Source of the DNA: a virus
Virus record (IMG/VR): IMGVR_UViG_3300025314_000361
Coordinates: 1 to 48,778 of that record
Length of the DNA: 48,778 nucleotides
Strand: one strand, 5' to 3'
A model generated the notes under the pieces. The model was not told the origin of the DNA. It saw only the letters and a list, made by a program, of their open reading frames with translations, and did not search any database. Position 1 is the stretch's first letter. Each line of letters opens with the position of its first letter. A program made the translations under genes and the position numbers. Shown here piece by piece: positions 1 to 6,778 of this stretch.

Positions 1-1
1 G

Positions 2-163
2 TACGGGGCATCCATAGGGTACGGGGCATCCATAGGGGACGGGGCATCCATAGGGGACGGGGCATTCATAGGGGACGGGGCATTCATAGGGAACCGGGCA
101 TCCATAGGGAACCGGGCATTCATAGGGAACCGGGCATCCATAGGGGACGGGGCATTCATAGGG
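2..163 (+). repeat. 18-bp coding tandem repeat, left-end part (9 units)
   Basis: Nine head-to-tail 18-bp units, each encoding a hexapeptide of the form X-(G/R)-A-(S/F)-I-G. Only three unit types occur: TAC GGG, GAC GGG and AAC CGG, followed by GCA, TCC or TTC, ATA and GGG. The array continues at 48509-48778 on the other end of the window. Base 1 is a single g, the last base of a truncated preceding unit. Confidence 0.95.
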
Positions 164-391
164 GAAAATTCCAAGCCCAAGTGTCTGTTCATTATGGGAA
201 CGTCCGGTCACGGGGTAGCTTATTGGGGACAAGAAGAAATACAGATCGGTTGTATTAAAAAAACCTTTGTTGAATGGGATGCAGAATATAAGGAAGTTGG
301 TAAAGAAAATTCATACAAAAAAGATCAGGTCGAAGAATACTTTTCTTATATTCAAATGGTCAAGGCTTTTCACGAAGCCAATAAAAAATAA
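2..391 (+). CDS. Hexapeptide-repeat (left-handed beta-helix) protein, C-terminal part
   Basis: The reading frame is open from base 2. It starts inside the repeat, so the true start is missing here and is almost certainly the ATG at 48407. Nine hexapeptides (positions 2-163) are followed by a non-repetitive C-terminal domain of about 75 residues. That domain contains GTSGHGVAYWG and a W-D-x-E-Y-x-x-V-G segment ending in a Tyr-rich helix. From memory, similar tails occur on phage and bacterial hexapeptide proteins. Such repeats fold as a triangular beta-helix, seen in acyltransferases and in phage fibres and spikes; no acyltransferase active site is visible. It lies 18 bp upstream of the recombination genes. 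A role as a surface or fibre protein is inference. Confidence 0.8.
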   Translation, partial: YGASIGYGASIGDGASIGDGAFIGDGAFIGNRASIGNRAFIGNRASIGDGAFIGENSKPKCLFIMGTSGHGVAYWGQEEIQIGCIKKTFVEWDAEYKEVGKENSYKKDQVEEYFSYIQMVKAFHEANKK

Positions 392-409
392 CCCCTAAAA
401 ATTTACAGA
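391..409 (+). promoter_or_regulatory. Start-proximal leader motif CCCCTAAAAATTTAC
   Basis: The A/T-rich element CCCCTAAAAATTTACAGA sits immediately before ATG 410. Close copies precede starts at 5777, 6779, 11315, 42578, 46120 and 48407. There is no Shine-Dalgarno sequence; this may be the translation-initiation or 5'-leader signal. Confidence 0.5.
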
Positions 410-1267
410 ATGGAAGAAATGAAAATCACTTCCGTCACGGACGTTGAAGTATTATCAACCCTTGTTCACACAGAAATTGACATTCAGATCGCAACAGCCA
501 AGAAGTACCCCCGGGCTGAATTGGCCGTCATTATTAAAAAAATAGAAGACCTTGTTTTCTTGACTGAAGACATTACCGAAAGTTGTGCATACGCTTTACC
601 CAGGAAGGAACGGGATAAGAAAACGAACCAATGGACAACGAAGATCATTTCAGGGCCAAGTGTTCGGTTCGCTGAAATCGTTGCACATTGTTACGGGAAC
701 ATTCGTTGCGGGGCAAGGGTAGTCGGCAACGATGGCCGGAAGATCACTTCACAAGGGTTCTGTCACGATCTTGAAAGCAACGTATTTGCAGCCTTCGAAG
801 TTCAACGCAAGATCACAACTTCAACAGGTCAAACCTATTCGGAAGATATGCAGATCATTACAGGCAATGCAGCTTCAAAGATTGCTTATCGTGTTGGAAT
901 ATTCAGCGTCATCCCGGCGGCTTTGGTTGCTGTTGTATTCGATAAGGTTCTGAAGAAGATAAAGGGTAAAGAAGAAGACTTGCCCCAACGACGTGAAAAG
1001 GCAATCAGTTGGTTCACTTCAAAAGGCGTGACGGACGTTCAGATATTCGAAGCCCTGGGTATAAAGAACGCTGAACAAATTGATCTTGAAAAATTGCAAA
1101 TACTTTCCGGGATGAAGACTTCGATCAATACCGGTGAATTCACCGCCGAAGAACTATTCCCGCCAATTGGGGATGATAAGAACAAAAGCAAGGCAGGGGC
1201 GGCAACTGATTCAACGCTTGGTCTATTCGACGGACAGGACAAAAAGACCAATGGCAAAAAGAAATAA
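410..1267 (+). CDS. Probable phage recombination (single-strand annealing-like) protein
   Basis: 285 residues. The central block contains SGPSVRFAEIVAHCYGN, then a G-F-C-H-D-L-E-S-N segment and an A-A-S-K-I-A-Y-R stretch. From memory, this resembles a phage family (I/S-GPSIRLAE, then AxDLETN, then ANxGARxxR) that is commonly encoded next to a nuclease. It ends 27 bp before a YqaJ-type exonuclease. Annealing proteins are classically paired with such exonucleases (Red beta/exo, RecT/RecE), so a single-strand annealing role is a reasonable inference. No canonical RecT motif is visible. The C-terminus is Lys-rich and probably disordered. ATG 410 follows the AAAAATTTAC leader; a second ATG at 419 is also possible. 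Confidence 0.6.
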   Translation: MEEMKITSVTDVEVLSTLVHTEIDIQIATAKKYPRAELAVIIKKIEDLVFLTEDITESCAYALPRKERDKKTNQWTTKIISGPSVRFAEIVAHCYGNIRCGARVVGNDGRKITSQGFCHDLESNVFAAFEVQRKITTSTGQTYSEDMQIITGNAASKIAYRVGIFSVIPAALVAVVFDKVLKKIKGKEEDLPQRREKAISWFTSKGVTDVQIFEALGIKNAEQIDLEKLQILSGMKTSINTGEFTAEELFPPIGDDKNKSKAGAATDSTLGLFDGQDKKTNGKKK

Positions 1268-1294
1268 TTCTCTTCCTTTACCGAACAGACAGCA

Positions 1295-2587
1295 ATGAAT
1301 AAGAAAAATTTGATCCTGACTTCAACGGTCGGGATGAACCGGGAAGAATGGCTTGCCTTCAGGAAGCCCATGATACACGTTGAAAACTTCTTGACCCAAC
1401 AACTGAAGAAGCCCCGCAACAAATGGACGTATGAAGAACTGAAGACATTCTTCGCCGGGCCTTCTTGGAAGAACTTCACGTTCCCTTGTGTCGGCGGTTC
1501 AGAGATCGCCACAATGATGGGCCTGAACCCTTATCAATCCGTCATTGAACTTTACTTCGAAAAGATCGGGGCCAAAGAAATACACGACTTCGACAATGCC
1601 GCAATGTTTTGGGGCCGGGAACTTGAAGAACAGATCGCCGACAAATGGCAGTATTGGGACGGCGATCCCGACCGGTTGATCGAAAACTTCAAGGCGAAGC
1701 GAATATCCAGGCGTTGCCGTAGGTTGAACGCATACGTCCAAAACAAGGCTTTCCCCTGGATATTCGTTTCCATTGACCGGTTGATAAATAAGCAAAGGAC
1801 GGGGACGGAAACGATTGACGAAGGGGTAAACGAGTGCAAGACAATTTCCGGGTATGCAGCGAATATGTGGGAAGCCGGTATCCCGCCAATGTACGTCGTC
1901 CAATTACAGACACAGATCACAGTCCTTGAAACAACCTTCGGGGAAATGACGATCCTGAAAGATGGCCGTTGGTTCGAAGTATATCCCTTCGACCGCAATG
2001 AAAGGATTTCGGCCCGGATACTTGCCCGGGGAAAAGAATTCTTCGATATGTGCAAGGCCGGGATCGTTCAATTCATCCTTCACAGCTTCGCCCGCAAACA
2101 ACACCTTCAGCAATGGCATTATTCCGAATGTGAACGCATGGCCCCTGAACCCGACGGATCACTTGCATACGAACAATACCTTGCCACTAAGTATCAAGAC
2201 AAGGGCGGTTCGATCCTGGGCAATAACCTTCAATTGGAAATGGCAAAGGAATGTAAGTATTACCGGCGGCGGATCAACAAGTTCTTGGCCCTTGGCCGGG
2301 AAACTTCCAACAGGCTGAAAGCGGCCCTTGGTGAATCGCAAAAAATGTCCTTCATGGAAGAAGGTTCCGTGACATGGACGGAAAACGGAAGGGGCGGGCG
2401 AACCTTCAGGATCAATCTTCGGCTTCCGGCTGACTACATACCCGATGCCATGAAGGAAGACCCGAACCGGGCCGGTGAAGACCCTGTTCTTGCAGCCGTC
2501 GGCAAGGTCAAGGTTGAAACTAAGTTGATCCCGACAGGGCCGTTGAAGAAGAAAAAGAAGAAGCGGAAATCCACAAAAAAGAAATGA
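1295..2587 (+). CDS. YqaJ-family (lambda-exonuclease-like) viral exonuclease
   Basis: 430 residues. The N-terminal NREEWLAFRKP and VGGSEIATMMGLNPY (about residues 67-80) match the YqaJ/lambda exonuclease signature. The PD-(D/E)XK catalytic set is visible: Glu in FWGRELEEQ (about 109-112), Asp in FVSIDRLI (about 161) and ECK (about 180-182). These are followed by a G-I-P-P-M-Y-x-x-Q-L-Q-T-Q helix typical of the family. Such enzymes resect double-stranded ends processively and hand the strand to an annealing protein, here probably the upstream gene. The C-terminus has a long poly-Lys/Arg tail, which may bind DNA. The protein is longer than lambda exonuclease because of extra C-terminal sequence. 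Confidence 0.85.
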   Translation: MNKKNLILTSTVGMNREEWLAFRKPMIHVENFLTQQLKKPRNKWTYEELKTFFAGPSWKNFTFPCVGGSEIATMMGLNPYQSVIELYFEKIGAKEIHDFDNAAMFWGRELEEQIADKWQYWDGDPDRLIENFKAKRISRRCRRLNAYVQNKAFPWIFVSIDRLINKQRTGTETIDEGVNECKTISGYAANMWEAGIPPMYVVQLQTQITVLETTFGEMTILKDGRWFEVYPFDRNERISARILARGKEFFDMCKAGIVQFILHSFARKQHLQQWHYSECERMAPEPDGSLAYEQYLATKYQDKGGSILGNNLQLEMAKECKYYRRRINKFLALGRETSNRLKAALGESQKMSFMEEGSVTWTENGRGGRTFRINLRLPADYIPDAMKEDPNRAGEDPVLAAVGKVKVETKLIPTGPLKKKKKKRKSTKKK

Positions 2588-2670
2588 CAGTCTTGATAAG
2601 TTAAAGGTTGTCCACATAAAATGAACTTGCTGTTCACAATTTCTTTGCATATTCTTGCCGTCTGTTCTTC

Positions 2671-2758
2671 GGGGTGCATCCGAAAAATAGTACATTTGTC
2701 ACGATCTTATTTCAAACGCCTTGGCCGTAGGGATGCACCCCCGAAAGCCGGGGCGTTT
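2671..2758 (+). promoter_or_regulatory. Interlocking inverted repeats in intergenic leader, with TACATTTG
   Basis: GGGGTGCATCC (2671-2681) is perfectly complementary to GGATGCACCCC (2731-2741). That right arm lies in the loop of a second hairpin, 2714-2725 with 2747-2758 (12 bp including two G-U pairs). Both cannot form except as a pseudoknot. A TANNTTTG-type -7 element, TACATTTG, is at 2691-2698, between the arms. No T run follows, so this is not a simple terminator. Confidence 0.55.
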
Positions 2759-2769
2759 CCTTTACTCCA

Positions 2770-3474
2770 ATGATTATAAGAACAATCCGCAAAGAAACCT
2801 TCACCAACATTTGCAACGATCTTTTGAATGACTGCGAAATAAGCTTCCGGGGCAAGGGTCTTCTTTGCTATTTAATTTCACGGCCCCCCAACTGGAACGC
2901 CAATGTCTGCCACTTAGCTAAAAACTTCAAGGAAGGAAAGGACGCTATTTATTCCATTATCAACGAATTGATTGAAGCCGGATACATTACCCGGATCATT
3001 CTGAAAGACGAAAAGGGCAGACACAACGGCGTTGAGTATCATGTCTATGAAACAAAGGAACCAAAACGGGATATTCCCGAAGTGGCTATTCCCGAAGGGG
3101 AAAAGCCCGATAATAATAAAGACGGAAGTTTAATAAGTAAAGAAGTTAAGAAGGAAATATCGCCACAAGAACAATTGAGACAAAAGAAAATTTCCTTTAT
3201 GAAGCTTGTAATTGATTGGGGTATCGAACACCCGAACAAGTATCCAAAGCTTCTTTACAAACAATTCGTGATCTATTGGACTGAACAAGCCATATCGAAA
3301 AAGATAAAGCTTCGATATGAAGATCAAAAATTCTTTGATGTTGGCCGTCGGCTTGCGACATGGTTCAGCAAGTCCCAGGATACAGACATTACAAAAATGT
3401 GGGAAGAAGAAAAGAAGCTTCCTTCAGTAAACGAAATCTTCAAAGAAATACTTGGTGTCAATGGCAAACAGTAA
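2770..3474 (+). CDS. Winged-helix replication initiator-like protein (DnaD/replisome-organizer type)
   Basis: 234 residues. Residues about 25-85 form a winged-helix domain: ISFRGKGLLCYLIS, then a K-E-G-K-D-A-I-Y-S-I-I-N-E-L recognition-type helix, then EAGYITR. This is the usual N-terminal domain of phage replisome organizers that bind the origin and load helicase. The remainder is charged, with a predicted helical C-terminal part. It overlaps the DnaB helicase gene by 14 bp, which supports a role as helicase loader or initiator. The preceding 180-bp gap carries inverted repeats and a -7-like element. The origin of replication may lie in or near this gene; that is inference. Confidence 0.75.
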   Translation: MIIRTIRKETFTNICNDLLNDCEISFRGKGLLCYLISRPPNWNANVCHLAKNFKEGKDAIYSIINELIEAGYITRIILKDEKGRHNGVEYHVYETKEPKRDIPEVAIPEGEKPDNNKDGSLISKEVKKEISPQEQLRQKKISFMKLVIDWGIEHPNKYPKLLYKQFVIYWTEQAISKKIKLRYEDQKFFDVGRRLATWFSKSQDTDITKMWEEEKKLPSVNEIFKEILGVNGKQ

Positions 3475-4957
3475 CGATAAAAAACGACGGACAAAAGAAT
3501 TGGCAGATCAAACAAGGGAACGTGAGGTCTTGCAAATGACTTTCGGGAAGGTTCCACCGCAAGCTAAAGACATTGAAGAAGCGATCCTTGGGGCAATTAT
3601 GCTTGAAACATTTGCCTTCGATAAGGTGAACGAAATGATTCACCCGGAAGTGTTTTACGTTTACGCACACCAAATAATTTACGAAGCAATGATCCGGCTG
3701 TCAGTAAAGTCACAGCCGATTGATATTCTTTCCGTGTCCGAAGAATTGCGGGCAATGGAAAAGCTTGAAGAATGTGGCGGGCCTTACTATGTGACGAAGC
3801 TTACCAATACAGTTGTATCGTCGGCCCATATTGAAAACCATGCAAGAATTGTTTATCAAAAATACATTCAACGTGAAATGATAAATCTTGGCGGTAAATT
3901 GATTACCGGGGGATATGAAGATGTTACGGACGTGTTCGATCTATTAGACGAAGCGGAAACGGCCTTGTATGACGTGTCCAATGCCCTGCACCGGAAGAAC
4001 TATGTCGGCATTGACAACCTTCTTGTCAAGGCTGTTCAGGAAGTTGAAACGGCCCGCCATTCGAACCAACAGATTTCCGGGGTCACTTCCGGCTTTCCTT
4101 CAATAGATCAAATCACATACGGTTGGCAAAAGCCTGACTTGATTATCCTTGCCGCCCGGCCTTCCGTTGGCAAGACAGCGTTGGCCCTTTCCCTTGCCCG
4201 CAATGCCGCCCTTGATCCATTCAAGCCGACACCTGTTGCCTTCTTCAGTCTTGAAATGTCGGGGGGCCAATTGATAAAGCGTCTTATGAGTTCGGAAAGC
4301 GAAATCCCATTGATAAAGATTCAACGGGGCCGTATGGAAGAACAGGATATGAAAGACCTGTATCAAAGGGGTGTTCAAATGTTATCGAACGCCAAGATAT
4401 ACATTGACGACACAGCTTCGATGAACATATTCGAACTAAGGGCCAAGGCCCGGCGATTGAAACAGAAACACGACATTGGACTTATCATTGTGGATTATCT
4501 TCAACTTATGTCCGGGACGGGATCAAGTAATTCAAGGAACCGGGAACAGGAAATAAGTGAAATATCCCGGGGGCTGAAGCGGATCGCAAAGGAACTTGAT
4601 ATACCTGTCATTGCCCTTTCACAGCTATCCAGAGAACCGGAAAAAAGGGCGGACAAAATTCCGCAACTGTCCGATCTTAGGGAAAGCGGCGCAATCGAAC
4701 AGGATGCCGACATTGTTGCTTTTATTTATCGGCCCGAATACTATGGAATTCACATTGACAAATTGGGTGAAAGCAACCCAGGGGAAACACATATAAAGTT
4801 TGCTAAGAACCGGAACGGCGTATTGGAAACGGTGAAGCTTCGGGCGCAATTGTGGATTCAAAAGTTCAAGGAATGGGATGCCCCAATGTTGAAACAACAG
4901 CCGGGCCAACAACCGCTTGACCAAGGTTGGACACAATTTTTAAAAGAAGAACTTTAA
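3461..4957 (+). CDS. dnaB: Replicative DNA helicase (DnaB family)
   Basis: 498 residues, a normal DnaB length. After the N-terminal helical domain (AILGAIM near residue 42) comes the RecA-fold ATPase. It has Walker A ARPSVGKT at about 232-239, a Walker B LIIVDYLQLM, and the family signature with NREQEISEISRGLK and ALSQLSREPEKR. RESGAIEQDADIV and an arginine-finger region follow. It unwinds DNA at the phage fork. The ATG at 3461 is preferred over TTG 3452; the start overlaps the upstream initiator gene by 14 bp, suggesting translational coupling. The last codons run into the palindrome AAACTAAGTTT before the next gene. Confidence 0.95.
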   Translation: MANSNDKKRRTKELADQTREREVLQMTFGKVPPQAKDIEEAILGAIMLETFAFDKVNEMIHPEVFYVYAHQIIYEAMIRLSVKSQPIDILSVSEELRAMEKLEECGGPYYVTKLTNTVVSSAHIENHARIVYQKYIQREMINLGGKLITGGYEDVTDVFDLLDEAETALYDVSNALHRKNYVGIDNLLVKAVQEVETARHSNQQISGVTSGFPSIDQITYGWQKPDLIILAARPSVGKTALALSLARNAALDPFKPTPVAFFSLEMSGGQLIKRLMSSESEIPLIKIQRGRMEEQDMKDLYQRGVQMLSNAKIYIDDTASMNIFELRAKARRLKQKHDIGLIIVDYLQLMSGTGSSNSRNREQEISEISRGLKRIAKELDIPVIALSQLSREPEKRADKIPQLSDLRESGAIEQDADIVAFIYRPEYYGIHIDKLGESNPGETHIKFAKNRNGVLETVKLRAQLWIQKFKEWDAPMLKQQPGQQPLDQGWTQFLKEEL

Positions 4958-4967
4958 AACTAAGTTT
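4957..4967 (+). promoter_or_regulatory. Palindrome AAACTAAGTTT abutting a start codon
   Basis: Exact copy of the recurrent 11-bp palindrome. It overlaps the helicase stop codon and directly touches ATG 4968. Confidence 0.55.
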
Positions 4968-5477
4968 ATGCGATCAATCGAAATTCCTTCTTTCTTATCT
5001 CATTTGAAAACGGATGCCCGGGGATACCCGGTTCCTTACTTCGTTCCCTGGATCAATGGCAAGCCCGACTTCAGAATGATTTCGAAACAATGCCTTTTAG
5101 AATGTGTTGAAAGGAAGCTTTGCGGAATATGTGGCAAGAAGCTTCACGAATATCAATACTTCATTACCGGGCCAATCGGCTTATCCAACGGAACACACAG
5201 CGACCCCCCTGCACACCGGGACTGTTGTGAATATTCGCTTCAGGTCTGTCCACACCTTCACTTTGAAAAGGCCGACCGAAACGACCGGGGCAATGAATAC
5301 AAAGAAGCCGTTCAGTTGAACAAGTCCGGTATCCTTACAAAGTCACCCGAACTATATTTGATAAAGGCCGACAAGTTCAAATTGGTACATATCCCAGGGG
5401 GGGAAACGATTATCAAGTTCAGAAAAATTTCATTTGACAAATACATTTACATTGACGGAACTTTACAAAAATCTTAA
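4968..5477 (+). CDS. Conserved phage/plasmid Cys-His protein of unknown function
   Basis: 169 residues. The central zinc-site-like cluster reads K-L-C-G-I-C-G-K-K-L (about 51-60), then P-P-A-H-R-D-C-C (about 83-90) and QVCPHLH. C-x2-C-G ... D-P-P-x-H-x2-C ... C-P-H/F is a layout I recall from uncharacterised actinophage and bacterial proteins. Metal binding is likely. The gene sits between the helicase and a 3-bp-spaced small gene, so it is probably part of the replication operon. No catalytic function can be assigned. Confidence 0.7.
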   Translation: MRSIEIPSFLSHLKTDARGYPVPYFVPWINGKPDFRMISKQCLLECVERKLCGICGKKLHEYQYFITGPIGLSNGTHSDPPAHRDCCEYSLQVCPHLHFEKADRNDRGNEYKEAVQLNKSGILTKSPELYLIKADKFKLVHIPGGETIIKFRKISFDKYIYIDGTLQKS

Positions 5478-5479
5478 AT

Positions 5480-5734
5480 ATGGCAGCGGGATTAAAAACA
5501 ACATCATTTCAACGTCAACGGACTGAAGTAAAGACCTTCAGTGAAGCAACCCTTGGCGATCTTGAAACAGCCTTTACAACCTATGAAGGGACGCAAGCGG
5601 CGGACACAACGAAGACATATAGTGTGAGGGTTATCAACAGTTACTTCGACGGAAGCAATTTCATATTGATCGCTGAAGCTTCTTATCCTGAAACAAATAC
5701 CGATCCGACGGGTCAGGTTCCGATTGCACCTTGA
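5480..5734 (+). CDS. Small hypothetical protein (possibly Cse60-like)
   Basis: 84 residues, starting 2 bp after the previous stop. The central part T-E-V-K-T-F-S-E-A-T-L-G-D-L-E, followed by a short beta region ending I-L-I-A-E-A-S-Y, resembles the small Cse60/phage family with an N-terminal strand, a helix and a closing strand. That likeness is weak. The C-terminal tail is Pro/Thr-rich. No function is proposed. Confidence 0.55.
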   Translation: MAAGLKTTSFQRQRTEVKTFSEATLGDLETAFTTYEGTQAADTTKTYSVRVINSYFDGSNFILIAEASYPETNTDPTGQVPIAP

Positions 5735-5753
5735 TAAGTTTTTTCTATATTTG
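5724..5753 (+). promoter_or_regulatory. Bacteroidota-type promoter TTG-N19-TATATTTG
   Basis: TTG at 5724-5726 and TATATTTG at 5746-5753 are separated by 19 bp, matching the Bacteroidota -33/-7 consensus. The predicted start of transcription (about 5760) falls just before the CCTAAAAATTTAC leader of the gene at 5777. Confidence 0.6.
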
Positions 5754-5776
5754 GAACACCTAAAAATTTACGCTGG

Positions 5777-5866
5777 ATGAATAAATACCTTCAGTTACTT
5801 ATCATTTACGCAATCATTATCATTGCGGTTGCGATACTCATTCTTTACCAAAACAATAGACTGTAA
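5777..5866 (+). CDS. 29-residue single-pass membrane peptide
   Basis: Short ORF beginning MNKYLQLLIIYA and continuing with an unbroken hydrophobic helix rich in Ile, Ala and Leu, ending YQNNRL. It is supported by its position 31 bp after a good -7 element, by the AAAAATTTAC leader directly upstream, and by the 2-bp gap to the next gene. Function is unknown; it could be a small inner-membrane regulator or simply a leader peptide. Confidence 0.55.
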   Translation: MNKYLQLLIIYAIIIIAVAILILYQNNRL

Positions 5867-5868
5867 TC

Positions 5869-6324
5869 ATGGGAAAGCTTATCGAACACCCGGACAAAGA
5901 CCTTGCCCGGATCAAAAGGGAAACAACAGCCGTCGGCGATATTATCAACAAGGAAATGATCGCCTTGCAAAAGAAGTTCCCGAATCACTTCTTTGAACTG
6001 TCATTTGAATTTCAACGGATCGGAAAGCAAAAGTTTTACCGAATACATATCAAGACCTTCACCGATCCAACAGAAAAGGAAAAGACCCCGACGGAATTGT
6101 TGCTTGACTTCATTGTATCCAAAGAACTTGATCTTGAAAACTATCATTCATTGATCGAACCATTGAACAAGCTGTTCACTATATGGGAAATGAAAGCAGG
6201 GACGAAAATCCCGGCGACAAAACAATTGGTTGATCGAATTATCCGTTGGGAAAAAGGGGAACAGGAAGCAAGCCTTGAAGCCACATTGAACCGGTTGTTC
6301 ATTATCGAAATGGGAAAACGATGA
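5869..6324 (+). CDS. Hypothetical protein
   Basis: 151 residues, mostly helical and charged, with a beta-like segment H-F-F-E-L-S-F-E-F-Q-R near residue 40. No family recognised. It starts 2 bp after the small membrane peptide and overlaps the NinG-like gene by 4 bp (ATGA), so it is translated in the same operon. An accessory role in recombination or replication is suggested only by its neighbours. Confidence 0.65.
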   Translation: MGKLIEHPDKDLARIKRETTAVGDIINKEMIALQKKFPNHFFELSFEFQRIGKQKFYRIHIKTFTDPTEKEKTPTELLLDFIVSKELDLENYHSLIEPLNKLFTIWEMKAGTKIPATKQLVDRIIRWEKGEQEASLEATLNRLFIIEMGKR

Positions 6325-6731
6325 ACGATAAAAAGCTTTGGAAGGTCTTCAGCGAATACATTCGGCTTCGTGATAGTAACGAAAGGGGGTATTGCAAATG
6401 TTTTACTTGTGGCGGAATTCGTTATTGGCGGAACATGGATGCAGGTCACGGTATTCCCCGGGGCCACATGGCAACGAAGTTCAATGAAATGAACAATCAT
6501 GCCCAATGTAAAATTTGCAACGGGCCAAGGTCGGGGGATCGGAAGAACTATCGAAAGGAAATGGAAAAACGATACGGCCCGGAAATGTGGACTGAACTTG
6601 AAATAGAAGCCCGGACGGTCTGCAAGTGGTCACAGTTCGACATTGACCTGTTGGAACTTGCATACAAAGAAAAGGTGAAAGTTCTGAAGCGATCAAAAGA
6701 ACTGAAGCCAGCCGATCAAATACGGGCTTGA
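6321..6731 (+). CDS. ninG: NinG/Rap-like recombination nuclease
   Basis: 136 residues. FSEYIRLRDS, a C-x-C-x2-C-G cluster (about 25-31), D-A-G-H-G-I-P-R (40-47), N-N-H-A-Q-C-K-I-C-N (about 58-67) and a later Y-R-K-E-M pattern match the NinG/Rap family. These HNH-like zinc-binding nucleases promote branched-DNA processing in phage recombination. The protein is shorter than lambda NinG at the N-terminus. It overlaps the upstream gene by 4 bp and lies in the replication/recombination cluster with the YqaJ exonuclease gene. Confidence 0.8.
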   Translation: MNDKKLWKVFSEYIRLRDSNERGYCKCFTCGGIRYWRNMDAGHGIPRGHMATKFNEMNNHAQCKICNGPRSGDRKNYRKEMEKRYGPEMWTELEIEARTVCKWSQFDIDLLELAYKEKVKVLKRSKELKPADQIRA

Positions 6732-6758
6732 CATTGCCGGATATTTTTCGCATATTTG
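6728..6758 (+). promoter_or_regulatory. Promoter-like TTG-N20-CATATTTG upstream of the Toprim gene
   Basis: TTG at 6728-6730 and CATATTTG at 6751-6758 (one mismatch to TANNTTTG) have the usual spacing. The element is followed by CACCCAAAAATTTACACG and a TTG at 6779. This argues that 6728 is a promoter element rather than a start codon. Confidence 0.45.
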
Positions 6759-6778
6759 AACACCCAAAAATTTACACG

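Noticed and set aside
6728-6778. TTG 6728 as start of the Toprim gene
   Set aside because: That TTG fits a promoter -33 element, and the AAAAATTTAC leader sits before TTG 6779.
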